A DNA stretch of 64,000 nt, from positions 2,187,001-2,251,000 of the forward strand of contig JAGFBZ010000289.1 in NCBI GenBank assembly GCA_018398805.1. Reading direction: 5' to 3'. The translations under genes were made by a program, and so were the position numbers. Below the pieces are notes generated by a model. It was not told the DNA's origin, ran no database searches, and was given only the letters and a program-made list of their open reading frames with translations. Numbering within the stretch: the stretch's first letter is position 1; each line of letters starts with the position of its first letter. Positions 36,991 to 64,000 of the stretch are shown in pieces. The stretch is from Hirundichthys speculiger. Taxonomy: Eukaryota > Chordata > Actinopteri > Beloniformes > Exocoetidae.

Positions 36991-39449
36991 TGACACCATA
37001 GTCCTGAAAGCCTCTGCAGATCAGCTATGTGTTGCTGCAATATGCACACATTTAAATTAAGTGCTTTTCATTTCATATGGAGGAGCAGAGGTGATTTTAA
37101 ATATGTGCCATTTGAGCAACGGGATTGCACTTATGAGCACGTATTACCATGCATTACATCATTGTGTTTGAGTTTTATGATGAGGCAAACGACTAAGCAA
37201 GTCACTGATAAAAGCATTTCCAGATTATCTGATGCATGTAAGTGATGATATTTTCCAAATACACACGCTGTAAGAAGCTAGAAGCAATGACTCAACATAA
37301 AATTCAGATTCATTTCTTAATTAATGGCTTATATGAGATGTTTAAATTATATTCCACATAAATGCAAGTATATTAAAATGTTAAAATCTTAGCTGGCTTT
37401 ACCAAATGGACGTTTTCATTGTTTTATTCATTGTATGAAAACGTAACATTTAAAACAACATCACTAGCACAATAATTTCTTGCAAGCAAAGCCTGTTTGA
37501 ACAGCCAAAGAAGCCTGACCCTAGGATTCAAATTTTTATGAGCTTTCTAAAAGACCTCAAATCGCAGCAGCAGCGATATTACTTTCAGATATGGCATTAC
37601 TTGTTCCATGAGCCAAGTGATTTCCCAACAACTGCGCAATCACGATAAACCCTCCACCAGCACAGCCCAGAAAACATATTGCAGCAGTAGAATATGCTGT
37701 AGGAAATGTAAAATGAGGGACAGAGAGCACAAAGGTCCATTTCACTGTCTGCTCTTACACCTAAATCCCCTGGCATTCACTCCATGCTCCCACTGCTGCC
37801 CGCTTTTTCTCCAGCCATTTCCTCCTAATATAGGCCACAGACGCTGTAGCCAGAGAGTGCCCACAGCTGGACATCAGTCCTAAAATGAAAACAACACAGC
37901 ACCTTCATTCCTACAGCAGGTGCCCCAAATGAGACGTGTATTTCTTACTGCATGCATAAATAGAGTCATCCAGAAATACTGTGCATACTGAATGACAGAA
38001 GCATAAGTGCGTCATATTGTGAGGGAATGCATTTCAGACAAGCAAGAACCGCGGCTCATTACACGTCTGACGCCAGTCACTTAACTAAACCCGCCGTTTT
38101 ACTAATGCACTAAAATAATGCGGCTCGGACTGCAACATAATAAACCATGAATATGTGTGTGAGACTGTTTCGGGCTGGAAATAAATCCTCCATCCTTCAT
38201 CTTTCTTCTGACAACTCTTCTTTCCGAAAGCCATGAAATAAATCTAATTATTTTCTTAACAAAAGGGGTGGCAATAGGCACAAGCAGCGTGCCTGTCTGG
38301 CAGCAGTCCGACACATACAAGGTTCTAATCTCGCTCACGTCAGAAAGCAAAACAACATTTTTCCATTCCTTTTTTTCCCTTTTTCGAGCCAAGACAGCTG
38401 CTTCCCTTTGCTTCCATATTGTCTGCTCAGGCAAGCAGCTGCTGGTGGTTCAAACACAAACATGAGCGTTTCAGGAATCATCCAGCCTCAGAAACGTTTC
38501 TAATATGGCAAACAGTTATTTCAAGCACGATGCAGGAGTTTTTCAGTGTTCTAAGTCAAACCTACAAAGCCCATCTCATGTCAGTGAATATATATATCCA
38601 TTATTGTTGGTAAGCCCTTTGGAATCTGCCATGTAGTGCCTAATGGTGTGTAAAGGTGTGACACACACTTTGTCTCCCTGTCCATCTTCTCTAAAAGGCT
38701 CTATCGTTCCCTGAATGACAACCAGCCACTAAAAGCCTGACCAATACATTTTCAAACAGATGACAGTGCATCAGATCCACGAGCTCATATACCTTAACGT
38801 TCAGCAGAAACTCGGAGGTGCTGAGCACAGTGTCGGGTTTATCAGTCTGCAGACACTCATATCTGAGAAAGGCAGCTCTTTCTGAACTGTCTCATTGCTC
38901 CAAAGATAAATCCTTCCAGAGATTTTAGTTTATTTTATTTTTTATTTAAAGTGTGAAAAGCATCTAAATAACAAAAATGATAGCGTTTGACATTAACAGT
39001 GACATTCAGGAGGGATGTCTTACTTCACGTTCATGAGTTTTCTGTCATCTTTCGTCTTAGAAAACAGTTTCCAGTTGCATGCGTGTGTGTGTGTGTGCGT
39101 GTGTGTGTGTGTGGCCGGATAGGGAATGCTAAAAATGGAAAGTACAGTAGACCATTTGACGTAAATGATGTGAAATCAGCAAGGCTCTGGGAAGGAGAGG
39201 CTGTGAATGGCTTGTCCTCTTCAATCAACAGCTTTGTGTGTTGCCTGCGATAACGGCAACAAAACTAGTTTTTCCATCTCCTGCTATCAATCTGATCAGA
39301 GCAGAGCAGGTGCTGAGAAAAAAAAACATGGCTCACTTTTGTGACGTAATGGTTTGATAGAAGCGCTCTCATGTAAAGTCACAGATGAAGCAGACTGCAT
39401 GTACAGTAGCATGTAGCAAGACTGCCAGTCCATAAAAGAGGCCAGACAG
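36991..39449. other. gene-free stretch
   Basis: No exon or RNA gene was recognised. About 38040-38360 is repeat-free and relatively GC-balanced, a possible non-coding conserved region. There is a GT run at about 39081-39113. Confidence 0.45.
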
Positions 39450-39655
39450 CCAGACGCTCTCGCACCTACGGCCAGTTAGGGTCGCCAGTGAACAACAGGC
39501 ACGGATGTTTCTCACTGCGGCACTGTGAGAAAACTGATGCAGGCACAGAAATAACATGTAAATTCAACACAGAAGGGAGACAGCTGAGCTTCACACCAGG
39601 AGCCTTCGCACTGAGGCGATGGTGTTAACCACTGCTTCACCACCTGTAAATCCCA
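39450..39655 (-). mobile_element. decayed fish retroposon head (SINE-like)
   Basis: The block contains 'cggccagttagggtcgcc', then CACCAGGAGCCTTCGCACTG and GGTGTTAACCACTGCTTCAC. These correspond in reverse orientation to the tRNA-like head and flanking module seen at 27341 and 29896. It is heavily diverged and has no target duplication. A 32-nt run of T follows at 39688-39719. Confidence 0.5.
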
Positions 39656-39686
39656 GAACGTGTGATTTTTCTTTTTCTTTTCTTTT

Positions 39687-39687
<1 letters not shown>

Positions 39688-39721
<34 letters not shown>

Positions 39722-39790
39722 CAAGGATCTAAATTTGAGAAGCTAGATAAAGTGAGGAGCCTTTTTTTTTTTTTTTTTTTTTGGGGGGGG
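39688..39790. repeat. poly-T tracts with an adjoining G8 run
   Basis: T runs lie at 39688-39719 and about 39763-39782. The second is followed directly by eight G. The first produces a false Lys-rich frame on the minus strand. Confidence 0.85.
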
Positions 39791-40769
39791 TCCTCACTTA
39801 TTTAATTTGATATACTGTATTGTCCAATACTGTAAATTGTTCACAGTTTTATGTACACGATGGGGCTTTGACGGGCTTCAGAAAAAAATGAATGCATGAT
39901 ATGCTAATACAATAAACTCAAACTAAGTTTGCAATAAAAACAAGTACGTATGAATTACATAAAAAAAAAAAAAACTTTTCAAAAATCAAAATGTCTCTGA
40001 CTTTAAAAAGCTCTGTATAAAAAAAGACCTGGATCTATTGTTCTGAACATGGGGATTTGAAAAGCCGGCTCTGAATGTAATACTGTGCTTTGTTGATAGC
40101 TAATGTGACCGGGGTTGACAGGAAACCAATTGTCAGATGAGACCACAGTGCCTGTGAGGCAGGTCAGCAGCATGCTGGACACAAAGCTCACTGGATGAAA
40201 TGGCCAGAAGCAAACATTGACCACCTCATATGTTGTGAATCAATAATACAAACAAGAACGAGGTGCAGGCAGACTGAGCAGAACAGCGGAGCGCATAAAC
40301 AAGCCTGTGTACGCTGTACATTGAGAGTGAAATTTAGGATCTGATAGACTCTGATCATGAAAAAAAACAAATGAATGATGAATGAGATTAGATGGCGACG
40401 TCAGTAAGAGCGTTAATCCTGAGGCTTAAAGCAGGAGTGAAGTTTGATTTGTTAAAGACATCTTCCATTGATTCCTGTCAGGAAAATCGTTTTGGACCTG
40501 TACTCTGCAGTGAGGTGCAGACGATGGTGTCAGCAGCAGAGGAGCACCACAGATGGTGACGAGGTCTCAGTTATGAGCAAAACATCAATAAATGAAGTAT
40601 GACCAGCAGTTTTTCTGTTTATATTTTTGTGTTGTTTTACATATGGTGTTTACCAAGAAAAGCCTTTTTTTTTTCTTTATGCACTGTCACAGTGCATTTG
40701 AAACACAAAACAATCAAAATGTGAGAAAGTGTTGACATTTAGCTTTAAGATGAAAGGTTCAAATGGAAG

Positions 40770-40851
40770 GCTCCAGCAGATCCCCGTGACCCTGCAGAGG
40801 ATTAAGCAGGGTATAGATAATGGATGGATGGATGGATGGATGGATGGATGG
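40770..40851 (+). mobile_element. fish SINE/LINE 3' tail with GGAT repeat
   Basis: GGCTCCAGCAGATCCCCGTG is followed by 'gggtatagataatgg' and several ATGG units. It is the same 3' module as at 10990-11062. Confidence 0.75.
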
Positions 40852-41045
40852 TTCAAATGGATATAGGATTCACCATTTAGAATTTTATTCCAGAGAGCCT
40901 TTTAGAGATGTTTGTTGGCAAAAGTCTAATCTGTCTTTCTGTTCTTTAATGTTAATTTCATGCATCTCTTTATTGTAAATTCTGTCAATGGTACATCTAC
41001 CTTCTTCGCAATATTCTTGACTTCTGTTGGTGCTGTGAAGGAGGT

Positions 41046-41166
<121 letters not shown>

Positions 41167-42954
41167 ATGCATAGGGCTGCTATATGTTTATGTTTGATGC
41201 ATCATGGCTGACTGACTCCCATCATTATGTTCAAGTGTGATCTATCGCTGCCTCTCACTGTTGCTTTCTCCTTCTTCTTCATCTTCTTTCTTTTGGTCTT
41301 GTTAAGAGAATGGATAGGGAATTTTCCTGCACTTGTCAGGAAATGCATCAGAGTTTATTGCAGTCTGCCTCCAGTGAAGACTCATCTGTCTCCCAGCTCT
41401 ATGTTGCATGCTTCACACCTACTTAACGCTTTATAACCCGGGGAGAACTTGAGTAAACAACTCAATTGAGAGGCATAAAGATGAGCTTCAAATGATCATC
41501 TCTATATTCTTTTTTTCTATTTTGAAAAGATTTTGATTTCACACACTGATCATTTCGAGATGTTATGGTTAGAGTAATATTTGATAACCTCTCACACTCT
41601 CTAGTAAATAACCATCTGAATGGCTCCTACTTAACTCTGCTTTAAATAGAAAATATATGACTGAAACACAGGAGTAAGACCAACTGGAAAGGTCAGGACC
41701 ACAGCCATGCAAAATGCACATACAGTAAAAGCTTGACCATTTTATAATTTCCACTGTCCTTCAAGCCCCTATAGAAGCAAGAGAGCTGTGTCACAGAAGC
41801 CAATAATTGGAAAATCGCAGCTGGTTCTCCAAATAACCCCCAATACACTGAGGTAATTTTGTTGTGTCTGAACAGCAGCAATCTCAGCTTCTGAAATGGG
41901 CACCTGCTATGGAGTCTAAAATTAGTGGGTAGGAAATACGTTTCTGTAACACTCTGTAAAGACTAACCTCCACTCAGTTGTGAATTCAGGAAGGGATCTG
42001 CAGGACTATAAATGACTCAACTTCCCATTGCAGTTTATTTATTTATTCATTCAGGCATCACTTAAAAATTAGATGTAACAACTTATTTCATTTAGAAAAA
42101 TATGCAACGCTGTCATAGCACTCTTTAAATTGTTGAAGTACTACTGGATTTATGATTAGGTTCCAGAAAATTCAGCATTTAAAATCTGCACTTTCATATA
42201 TTTACAGAATCAGGTAGCTTTCATTCATTTGTGCATACTCATCACCATAAAAGCATGAATGTTACATTTGATGAGATTAAATTTCCCTTTTTTTTTTTAT
42301 GTTCGTTGATCTTCTGCAATAAAAGGCTCCTCTGTCCCTGAGATGGTCCACTTGTTGCATTTGTTTTTTTGTGTGTTGGATTTTTGCAGGCAGGTGCACA
42401 GGAAGACTCCAAGTGGTGCTCAAGAACCTGCACCTCTGCCCTCTGACTTGTTCGGGGCCCTTTCTGCAGGATGACTGTTGAGCAGCTATTTCACCATCAA
42501 AACTAACATTCTTCACTCAAAAAGTTGCAATTTTTTTAGAGTTGCAATTTTATAACATCTTTTTAAGTGATTTTTACAAAAATATATCAATTCTGCAAAA
42601 GTAGTGCCTTTTATGACAAAAAGATACATTTTTTGTCCAAAAGTCAGATTTCTATTACAAAAACTATTAATTTGATGTCAAAAAGTTGTATCTTACAAAA
42701 AGTTACAATGTAGTAAAATTTGTGATTTTATAACAAAAATTTGGTGGTTTTTTTATGATCAAAGTAAGCAGTTCTACAAAACTTAGAATTTTACAACAGA
42801 AATTTGGGTGTTTTTGTAAATTTCATGATTTTTTTAAATAAAAAGCAGTGATTTTTTTTATTTGTAATTTTACAACAAAAGTCAGACAAAGTTTTTAAAA
42901 GAGTCTTTATTTTATTATGTTATACTATATTGTATTATATTATATCATATTATA
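41167..42954. other. non-coding spacer
   Basis: No gene was recognised. The part at 42510-42900 is low-complexity and AT-rich, with loosely repeated AAAAGTTGCAATTTTA-like phrases, suggesting an old degenerate tandem repeat. Confidence 0.45.
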
Positions 42955-43366
42955 AGGCAAGGCAAGGCAAGTTTATTTGTATAGCATATGTCATGTACAA
43001 AACAATTTAAAGTGCTTTTCATAAAACATTAAAAGCATCGCAGAAAAAGAAAAAGAATGCATTAAAAACTAGAAAAATGAAAGCATAAAAACAAAGAAAA
43101 GAGTAAAAAGGAGTTTTAAAAAGGCTGTGCAGATTTGAGCCCCTGAATAAAATCTTATTTAAAGGCATCTGAGAACAGGTGAGTCTTCAACCTGGATTTA
43201 AATAAACTGAGTGTTTCAGCTGATCTGAGGCTTTCTGGGAGTTTGTTCCAGACATGTGGAGCATAGAAACTGAACGCAGCTTCTCCATGTCTGGTTCTGA
43301 CTCTGGGGACTGATAATAAACCAGATCTAGATGACCTGAGGGGTCTGGTGGGTTCATACTGGTCAT
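42955..43366 (-). mobile_element. fish LINE 3' end (L2-like) with GGCAA tail
   Basis: GGCAAGGCAAGGCAAGTTTA then TTTGTATAGC opens the block. 'gggagtttgttccagacatgtgg' and 'gaactgaacgcagcttctcc'-like phrases follow, which I recognise as a widespread teleost retroposon 3' region in reverse orientation. A TATTC pentamer run follows at about 43371-43407. It ends about 300 bp upstream of the prpf40a start codon. Confidence 0.6.
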
Positions 43367-43407
43367 ACTATATTCTATTCTATTCTATTCTGTTCTATTC
43401 TATTCTA

Positions 43408-43670
43408 TTATATATCGTGTCTTTTTCTTTTTTTTTTTTTTTTTTTTATCATATATTGAGCACAAAATCCCCAAAATGTCACGACCATGTATTTTTGTGT
43501 TACTCATCTCGATCCTACAGACTTTGTCATTGCGCATTTATGCGCATTTATTACACATACTGACGCTGCAGAACCTTTACCTCTGACCTCGCTGCGCTAG
43601 AACGACTTCAACCAATCATCTTCCTCGATGTTGAGAGGCGCTCTATCGGAGGTTCAGACTCCTCGTCAAC
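43408..43670 (+). promoter_or_regulatory. prpf40a: prpf40a promoter and 5' UTR region (predicted)
   Basis: The stretch from about 43560 becomes more GC- and CpG-rich than the AT-rich DNA upstream. It contains an ACCAATCA CCAAT-type box at about 43612 and leads to the ATG at 43671. No TATA box is evident, as is usual for a housekeeping splicing-factor gene. The transcription start is not determined. Confidence 0.45.
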
Positions 43671-58774
<15,104 letters not shown>

Positions 58775-58912
58775 TTATGTCCACCGTTCCCTCTTTCTTT
58801 GTCTTCACCTCTACAAACTTGCATTCCCCACAGGCTCATCTAACTGCTGGCTGCCCTGGACTGAGAAAACACTTCTGCTAGTGTTCATGGGAATGTGCTA
58901 TACTTTTTTTTT

Positions 58913-58918
58913 ATTAAA
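58913..58918 (+). terminator. prpf40a: candidate polyadenylation signal of prpf40a
   Basis: ATTAAA, 139 bases after the stop codon, followed by a T/GT-rich stretch (ATTATTTTGTGACAGTTTTG). It would give a short 3' UTR. A canonical AATAAA also occurs at 59973-59978, but it lies inside a probable retroposed fragment. Confidence 0.5.
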
Positions 58919-59254
58919 CACAATTATTTTGTGACAGTTTTGATATCAGGAAAAGTGATCAGTTGGAAAACAGTCAGCTGTCTGTTCGTAGCTTCAAGTC
59001 TCTTTAGTTGGCTGTAGTTGTACATGTTTTCCATTTGCCAATTACTTTTTATTTCATTTAAAAGCATATCTTAAAGTCATGCTCTCTTTTACGATTCAAA
59101 ATTGTTGATTTTTTCCTTCCATTGTAAAACATGACAAAAATGATGGTTATTTTGCACAACATCACCAATTGTGTTGTTTCAATTCAAGGTGGTTTGAATG
59201 TGGGGTGATCTTATGTTGGTGCACTGTTTGGGCCTTTGTGCTCATGTTTCATTT

Positions 59255-59483
59255 ATAACTAGAAAAGCACTCTGAGAGCGCAGACCTCCGCCAAACGCAA
59301 CAATTATCGCAAAATTTAAAAGTGATCCAGAATTTCTTCTGGATCACACCCAAAATGAAATCACATCTTCCTTTTCACATTTCTGACAACTCCTGAAATT
59401 TTCATCAAAATCCATCCATAACTTTTTGAGTTATGTTGAACACAGACAAACGCCGGCAAAAACATAACCTTGGCGGAGGTAAC
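59255..59483 (+). repeat. dispersed repeat family R, copy 3 (most complete)
   Basis: It runs from ATAACTAGAAAAGCACTCTG and 'agagcgcagacctccgccaa' to CATAACCTTGGCGGAGGTAA. The two ends carry short inverted motifs, GACCTCCGCCAA and TTGGCGGAGGT. The body matches copy 2 with few differences. I do not recognise the family. The inverted edges suggest a MITE-like or foldback element, but no terminal target duplication is clear. Confidence 0.75.
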
Positions 59484-59945
59484 AATTAGAGGTCTATGAG
59501 CTGTATAGATGTTAACTGGCCACATAATGGAAATTTTGAAGTTAATTCCTATCATTTATATTAAATACATTTTTGCTGAGCTGTTTACACACACTATATA
59601 TATATATATGTATATATATATACACACAAAATATCCTTAACTAAAAATCTTCAATTTAATTGTTGTAGTTTCACCGTTATGACTGAACTTCTACAAAGTC
59701 AGTATCTGGGGAAAAAAAATTTTCTTTGTTGAAATATACCCAGGTACAAGTTTCCCTAAAAGCAGTGACATCTAGTGGTAAAGTTGTAGATTACAACCAA
59801 CTGTATAATTATTGCTTTTATCAAACTTGGGAGCTCATCACAGTAGGATCAAGTTGATTTTTTCCGTTGTTTTAGACATTTTTTTTTTTACATGCCTTGA
59901 CATGTTTTGACAAAAACTTTTGCCTTCCTCAGAAGTGACACATGT

Positions 59946-59998
59946 TCTGAATGTTACTGTATTTCAAAAATCAATAAATATATGTTAAAAAAAAAAAA
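59946..59998 (+). mobile_element. tiny poly-A-tailed retroposed fragment
   Basis: A roughly 53-bp stretch contains AATAAA (59973-59978) and ends in A12 (59987-59998). The flanks AAGTGACACATGT (59933-59945) and AAGTGACACGTGT (59998-60010, sharing the last A) match 12 of 13. Poly-A plus direct repeats is the signature of LINE-mediated retroposition of an mRNA 3' end. The source transcript is unknown. Confidence 0.5.
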
Positions 59999-60189
59999 GT
60001 GACACGTGTACATGAAACATGTCATGGTATGTAAAAAATATGTCTGAAATAAGAAAAAAAAAAAAGCAACTACTGTAGTTCTAAGAAGCTGAAGACATAA
60101 TGAACACCACTGAACTACAGTAGGATCACGTTAGTGTAAACAAAAAGTTTGTAAAAAGAAGTCAGCAAATTTCACAACACAATTCATGG

Positions 60190-63100
60190 TTCAATGTAAA
60201 TAGTTTATTATATTTGTTGAAAATCTCATGTCACCTAGTTATAAAAAGCTTGTTATTTTTGAACTGAGAACAGACCGTCAAGGACACATTTCTGATGAGA
60301 GAAAAACAAAAACATGCCAGTATTACCCAGTTTGAAACACGTAATTACAGAATGAAGGTTGTAGAAAAGAAGCTGAAGAGCATGACGTGCTTCTGGGAAG
60401 GAAGGTGCGAGAGGACAGGGTGTGTATCCCTGAACCGCTCAGGTAACGATTGTAACGATTAGTGTGGCCATTGAGTTAGCAGTCTGATGCATTTGGCGAG
60501 CTGTGACACCCACAAACAAGCAGTGACCCTCCGACTCCTGCACCCAACAGTGACATTACAATTAAACACTCTACTGTAGTTCTCTGGCTGCATTTGGCTT
60601 CATTAAATATACACAAATGAAAAACAAAAACTATAAGTTAAAATAACATTCAGCTGTATAGCACAAGGCAATGAGAGCTTGTTTAAACAATATGTACAAT
60701 ATTAACCATGTGGTAATGTGAATTAAGAAAAAAATATATCTGTACAAAAGGAACCGTTTGTGTTGTGTTCTTTTGACAAGTTTTTAATGACTTGAGACAA
60801 ACATTGCATGGAAACTTGAGCAATGGATCTTTTCAGTGGTTAAATACTATACATTATAATTACAGTAAAGTGAGTAGACACAGTAGCCTGGATTATTACC
60901 AACCTGGAAAACAAAGGTTAGATACAATGCTAAGTCAAGTCCAGTTTTGATGGAGGGATCTTCCAGTACATGTTGCATCTCATGCAGTTTTATTACATCA
61001 TTTAAAAAAAAAAAAAAAAAAAAGATATGTTGCTCAACAGTCTTGTTCCCAAAAACCACAAACAGCGGTGCAGCTGTGATAAACGGACACTTGAACACGA
61101 GCAAGCGGGCAGCTTTTCTGTATGGATTCAAAGCTACAAATTCAGGATTTATCCATCCTTTGCAGTAACATCCTTTAAGTTGGTGCAGACTTGCTTGCAA
61201 TAAATACATTTCACATTAGACTAGTCTATTTTCCAATTTCTTTTTCTTTCCTTGCATTTTTTATTTTTTAGTACAAATATAGTTTTCATCTTTCTCTTGC
61301 TCTTTTTCCTCTTGTCAAATCATTAGCCCTTTTAATAAATTGAGAAACTCATGAGATGTTTAAAAAAAAAGAAAGAAAGAAAAAAGAAAATCTTGTGCAT
61401 AAGTTTGTTAAAGGAATGGAGCAGAGCACCGGAATGTACCGAGATACTACAGAGTGTCAAACTCACCGCTAGGAGATGTAATATTTGTAACAGCTACAGG
61501 GAACGTGTCCCATACATTCTAATCCATCAGTCCAGGATAACATCTTTTCGCATGGCTGTTAAGGCCACCGCATGTCCAGTTTTACACATTTTAACATTAA
61601 AGCCAGGTCAAGTTGTATTGCTTAAATGTAGTTATTAAAGAAAAACAGTCATCAGATAAACAAACAAATAAGTTCAGGCACTTGGCTCGTCTAAGGTGAT
61701 TCAACCTTTCAGACACGTGAATTCAGTCCCGCACGTCCCAGTCCTTCATTGTGAAATACTGCTATCGTAGCACAGACGTGGGTTATTGTGTATTCTTATT
61801 TCATATAGTCATCACAATGTTTGCTACAAACATCCTTTGCTCCTCACCAGACTTGCTGTCATTTCCATCTTCTGACGTCTCTCCCAACGTAACCCCCCCC
61901 TCCCCTGCACATGCACCGTTTCCCTCGTCACATGACTACTTCTCCATTATTCACCGGCCGCAGGTTCTGATCATCGTAACGCCTCCTGACACTCCTCCGC
62001 ACGGCATCGGCTCGCCTGTAGGGCTGATTCCTCAAATCTGGGAGGGGAAGAGGGGGATAAGAGACCTGTCAGAAATCTTCGTCGGGGTGTTTTAACGAGC
62101 CCACATGTTCAGGAGTGCTGGCAGCCTATCTTTCAAAGCAGTATGAGGTCTACGCACACAGGCAGAAAAAAAAGCAATAATTAAAAAGAAGGCCGACCGC
62201 GTCAGCCGCCTGGTGGTACGTACGAAAGAGGTTTCAGCTTTTGACTTAAAAGCCTCTGCATGAAATCTAGAAGCCATCCATGCACCTTTATTTATTTATT
62301 TATTTCAAAAAAGTGAAGAAACTACAGTCAAGAGCAAGCTGTTTATCATAGATTTACTGCGGAAGGAAGGAACACTAAGAAGGAGAAAATGGAGGGAGCA
62401 TCCTAAGTGAAAATACAGTAAAACATAAAGGGAAGTAACAAAGGGATGCTTGCCATGTTTAGGACACATCCACCACTACAGGGGTGCTACTGGAGGACTT
62501 CCTTACCCTCAAGTAGACATTGGGAAATTTAGTAATGTTATTCTTCTTTAGGGCTGGATGAAGAGAAGACAAAATGAAAGTTAACAATGGAGGAGGTGGC
62601 CGACTAAACCATGTCAGCCCAACATGTTCACATTGGCTTTGCTGAGGGAGCGCTAGCGAGAGCAAAGCAGAGTGCGAGTAGGCTGCATGTGGAAGGACCC
62701 AAGAGAGGGAGGAGAGGACAGAGCTAGAGGATGTTAACCGGTTCAACTCACAGAACAGGATCAAAGCTCGATTCTTTTTTGTTTATTCCTTTTTTTTTTT
62801 TCTGTTACAGAACTCAAACTGCTTTGCAAAGTGGCTACCAGCAGAACAGAAGACTGGCCCCAGTTCAAAACCCCCCCAACCCCCTCCCCGGTTCAGGGCA
62901 ACTGCAAATTTACAAGTATGAGCCCAGACAAAGACAGCAAGTTATGTTCAACAGCACCGTCACCAAAAAAAACCAACCCGAAGCATGCAAAGCATCCAGG
63001 GAAACACTGACCACCGATAAACTAAGACAAAGCGCAGAAAATAAAAAAAAAAAAAAGATGAAAATGGAGTGAAACAACTTGGTTGTGTGTTAGTAGCGCA

Positions 63101-63879
63101 CACAAACTGACTGCTGCGGTACAAGCGGAAAGTGAGAGAGCCCGCTAGTCAGCTGACAAGGAGGGGCGAGCACAGTGTATGGGACGACTGGGAGAGCAGG
63201 GGGTGCATGGTGGGAAAGCAGAGCACAGATGAGGCAATCAGCATGCAAGTAAACTGTGTCAACAGTGGTCATGATAAACACACAAACACTCATTTGTGAT
63301 TCAAAAAGTAACTGAAACACAGAGTAGCAAGTTATAATGCCACAGGCACATACACATGATAGTATTAGTCATACCTGAGACGCTTGTATGTGCTGAAAAT
63401 GCTGTATATCATATTACAAGATGGACTTGCTGCCATCAGACTTGTCTCGTTAACAGCTCACCTTTTCTTTGCAATCTATGGCCACTAGATGGCAGCACTC
63501 AGACTGACTTTTCAGTTTCTATTAACAGATAAAATAAAGTGCACTCCTCGAAGACTGCTCTTTCTGTGACATTATGGTTTGCGGTGGTCGATCAAGTGAT
63601 AACAAATGTGGGTGTCACACTTCATGCAGGTGGGCAGAGGAAAAAATCAGTGGCCCGTCACACTGTCATGCTCAGGGAGGGAGAGAGAAAACACACAAAA
63701 CGCACTCGGGCACGTGTGCACGTCCCCAGAAACCACGGTCCACGTGCACATGTCCACAGTGTGAGACTTTTTGAGTTAAAAGAGGAAGAGTGAGATAAGG
63801 CATGCATTGAGGGGCAAAGAGATAAAGAAGAGAACGTTTTTGTCCAGCAACCTTTGAGAAGAGAGACAGTTCTATAAGC
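60190..63879 (-). other. fmnl2: probable fmnl2 3' untranslated region and tail-to-tail spacer
   Basis: This follows the fmnl2 stop codon on the minus strand. Candidate minus-strand polyadenylation signals are the AATAAA array at 62288-62306 and a single AATAAA at 60204-60209. The longer choice would give a 3.7-kb UTR. Frames inside (for example 61751-62095 +, 62731-63072 +) show no domain. The true end is undetermined. Confidence 0.4.
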
Positions 63880-63971
63880 TTAGTAATGGTACTCCTCATT
63901 GAGAGTGGACTCGCTGAAGAACCGAGAGCCACGCTTGGCCGTGCGGGCGGTAAAGGGCACGGTCTTCAGCA
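63880..63971 (-). CDS. fmnl2: formin-like 2 (fmnl2), last coding exon
   Basis: Formin-like 2 nucleates and elongates actin filaments at the leading edge and is held inactive by DID-DAD contact. On the minus strand a good acceptor (pyrimidine-rich, AATGCAG, ending at 63972) precedes a 92-nt exon. It begins with 2 nt of a split codon and reads LKTVPFTARTAKRGSRFFSE, then STLNEEYHY and a TAA stop at 63880-63882. The basic block and EEYHY end match the C-terminus of FMNL2 as I know it. FMNL1 and FMNL3 share the first part but end differently. The exon carries the distal, basic part of the autoregulatory DAD region. The rest of the gene lies beyond the right edge. Teleosts may have a and b copies, which I cannot tell apart here. 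Confidence 0.88.
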
Positions 63972-64000
63972 CTGCATTGAGAACGACAGGGAAAACAGCC

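Noticed and set aside
61751..62095. 114-codon plus-strand frame downstream of prpf40a
   Set aside because: No domain or splice context. It lies antisense in the probable fmnl2 3' UTR.

Overview
The window is vertebrate nuclear DNA, almost certainly from a ray-finned (teleost) fish. The genes are intron-rich with GT-AG splice sites, the proteins are recognisable vertebrate orthologues, and the interspersed repeats are typical of fish: Rex1-like and L2-like LINE tails, Tc1-like elements and MITEs, hAT and PIF/Harbinger MITEs, and tRNA-type SINEs. Coding density is very low. The species cannot be named from the sequence.

Three genes are supported. (1) An intronless Reprimo gene (rprm, 102 aa) lies at 7173-7481 on the + strand. 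(2) The whole coding region of prpf40a, a U1 snRNP-associated splicing factor, lies between 43671 and 58774 on the + strand. I assembled it into 27 coding exons giving 879 aa: a Pro/Met-rich N-terminus, two WW domains, a tandem FF array and a Lys/Arg/Ser-rich tail. (3) The last coding exon of fmnl2 (formin-like 2, with the DAD tail) lies at 63880-63971 on the - strand, tail-to-tail with prpf40a. As I remember the human map, 2q23 carries FMNL2 - PRPF40A - ARL6IP6 - RPRM in that order. The window therefore shows conserved synteny in reverse orientation, but I could not find arl6ip6 in the roughly 36 kb between rprm and prpf40a.

Layout: 1-6.2 kb is a pile of transposon relics (LINE 3' end, hAT MITE with target-site duplication, Tc1 relic, a 1.1 kb hAT-like element). 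6.2-8 kb is rprm, with a perfect 27-bp inverted repeat about 0.7 kb upstream. 8-27 kb is mostly unique non-coding DNA, broken by LINE/SINE tails, a poly-G tract, an inverted second copy of the 1.1 kb element carrying a nested MITE, and a 366-bp Tc1-type MITE. 27.3-30.2 kb holds a complete SINE and a broken LINE. 30-43.6 kb is gene-free and contains a Rex1-like LINE interrupted by a hAT element that keeps a BED-finger exon. 43.6-59 kb is prpf40a, with elements in introns 3, 8 and 11. 59-64 kb is intergenic DNA and the probable fmnl2 3' UTR.

The three genes are not known to act in one pathway (p53-linked cell-cycle arrest, pre-mRNA splicing, actin assembly), and their proximity reflects ancestral linkage. 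I found no convincing evidence of an undescribed biological system. The observations most worth checking are the tandem in-frame 3' splice sites in prpf40a, the perfect hairpin upstream of rprm, and several transposon structures whose nesting and target duplications can be read directly.
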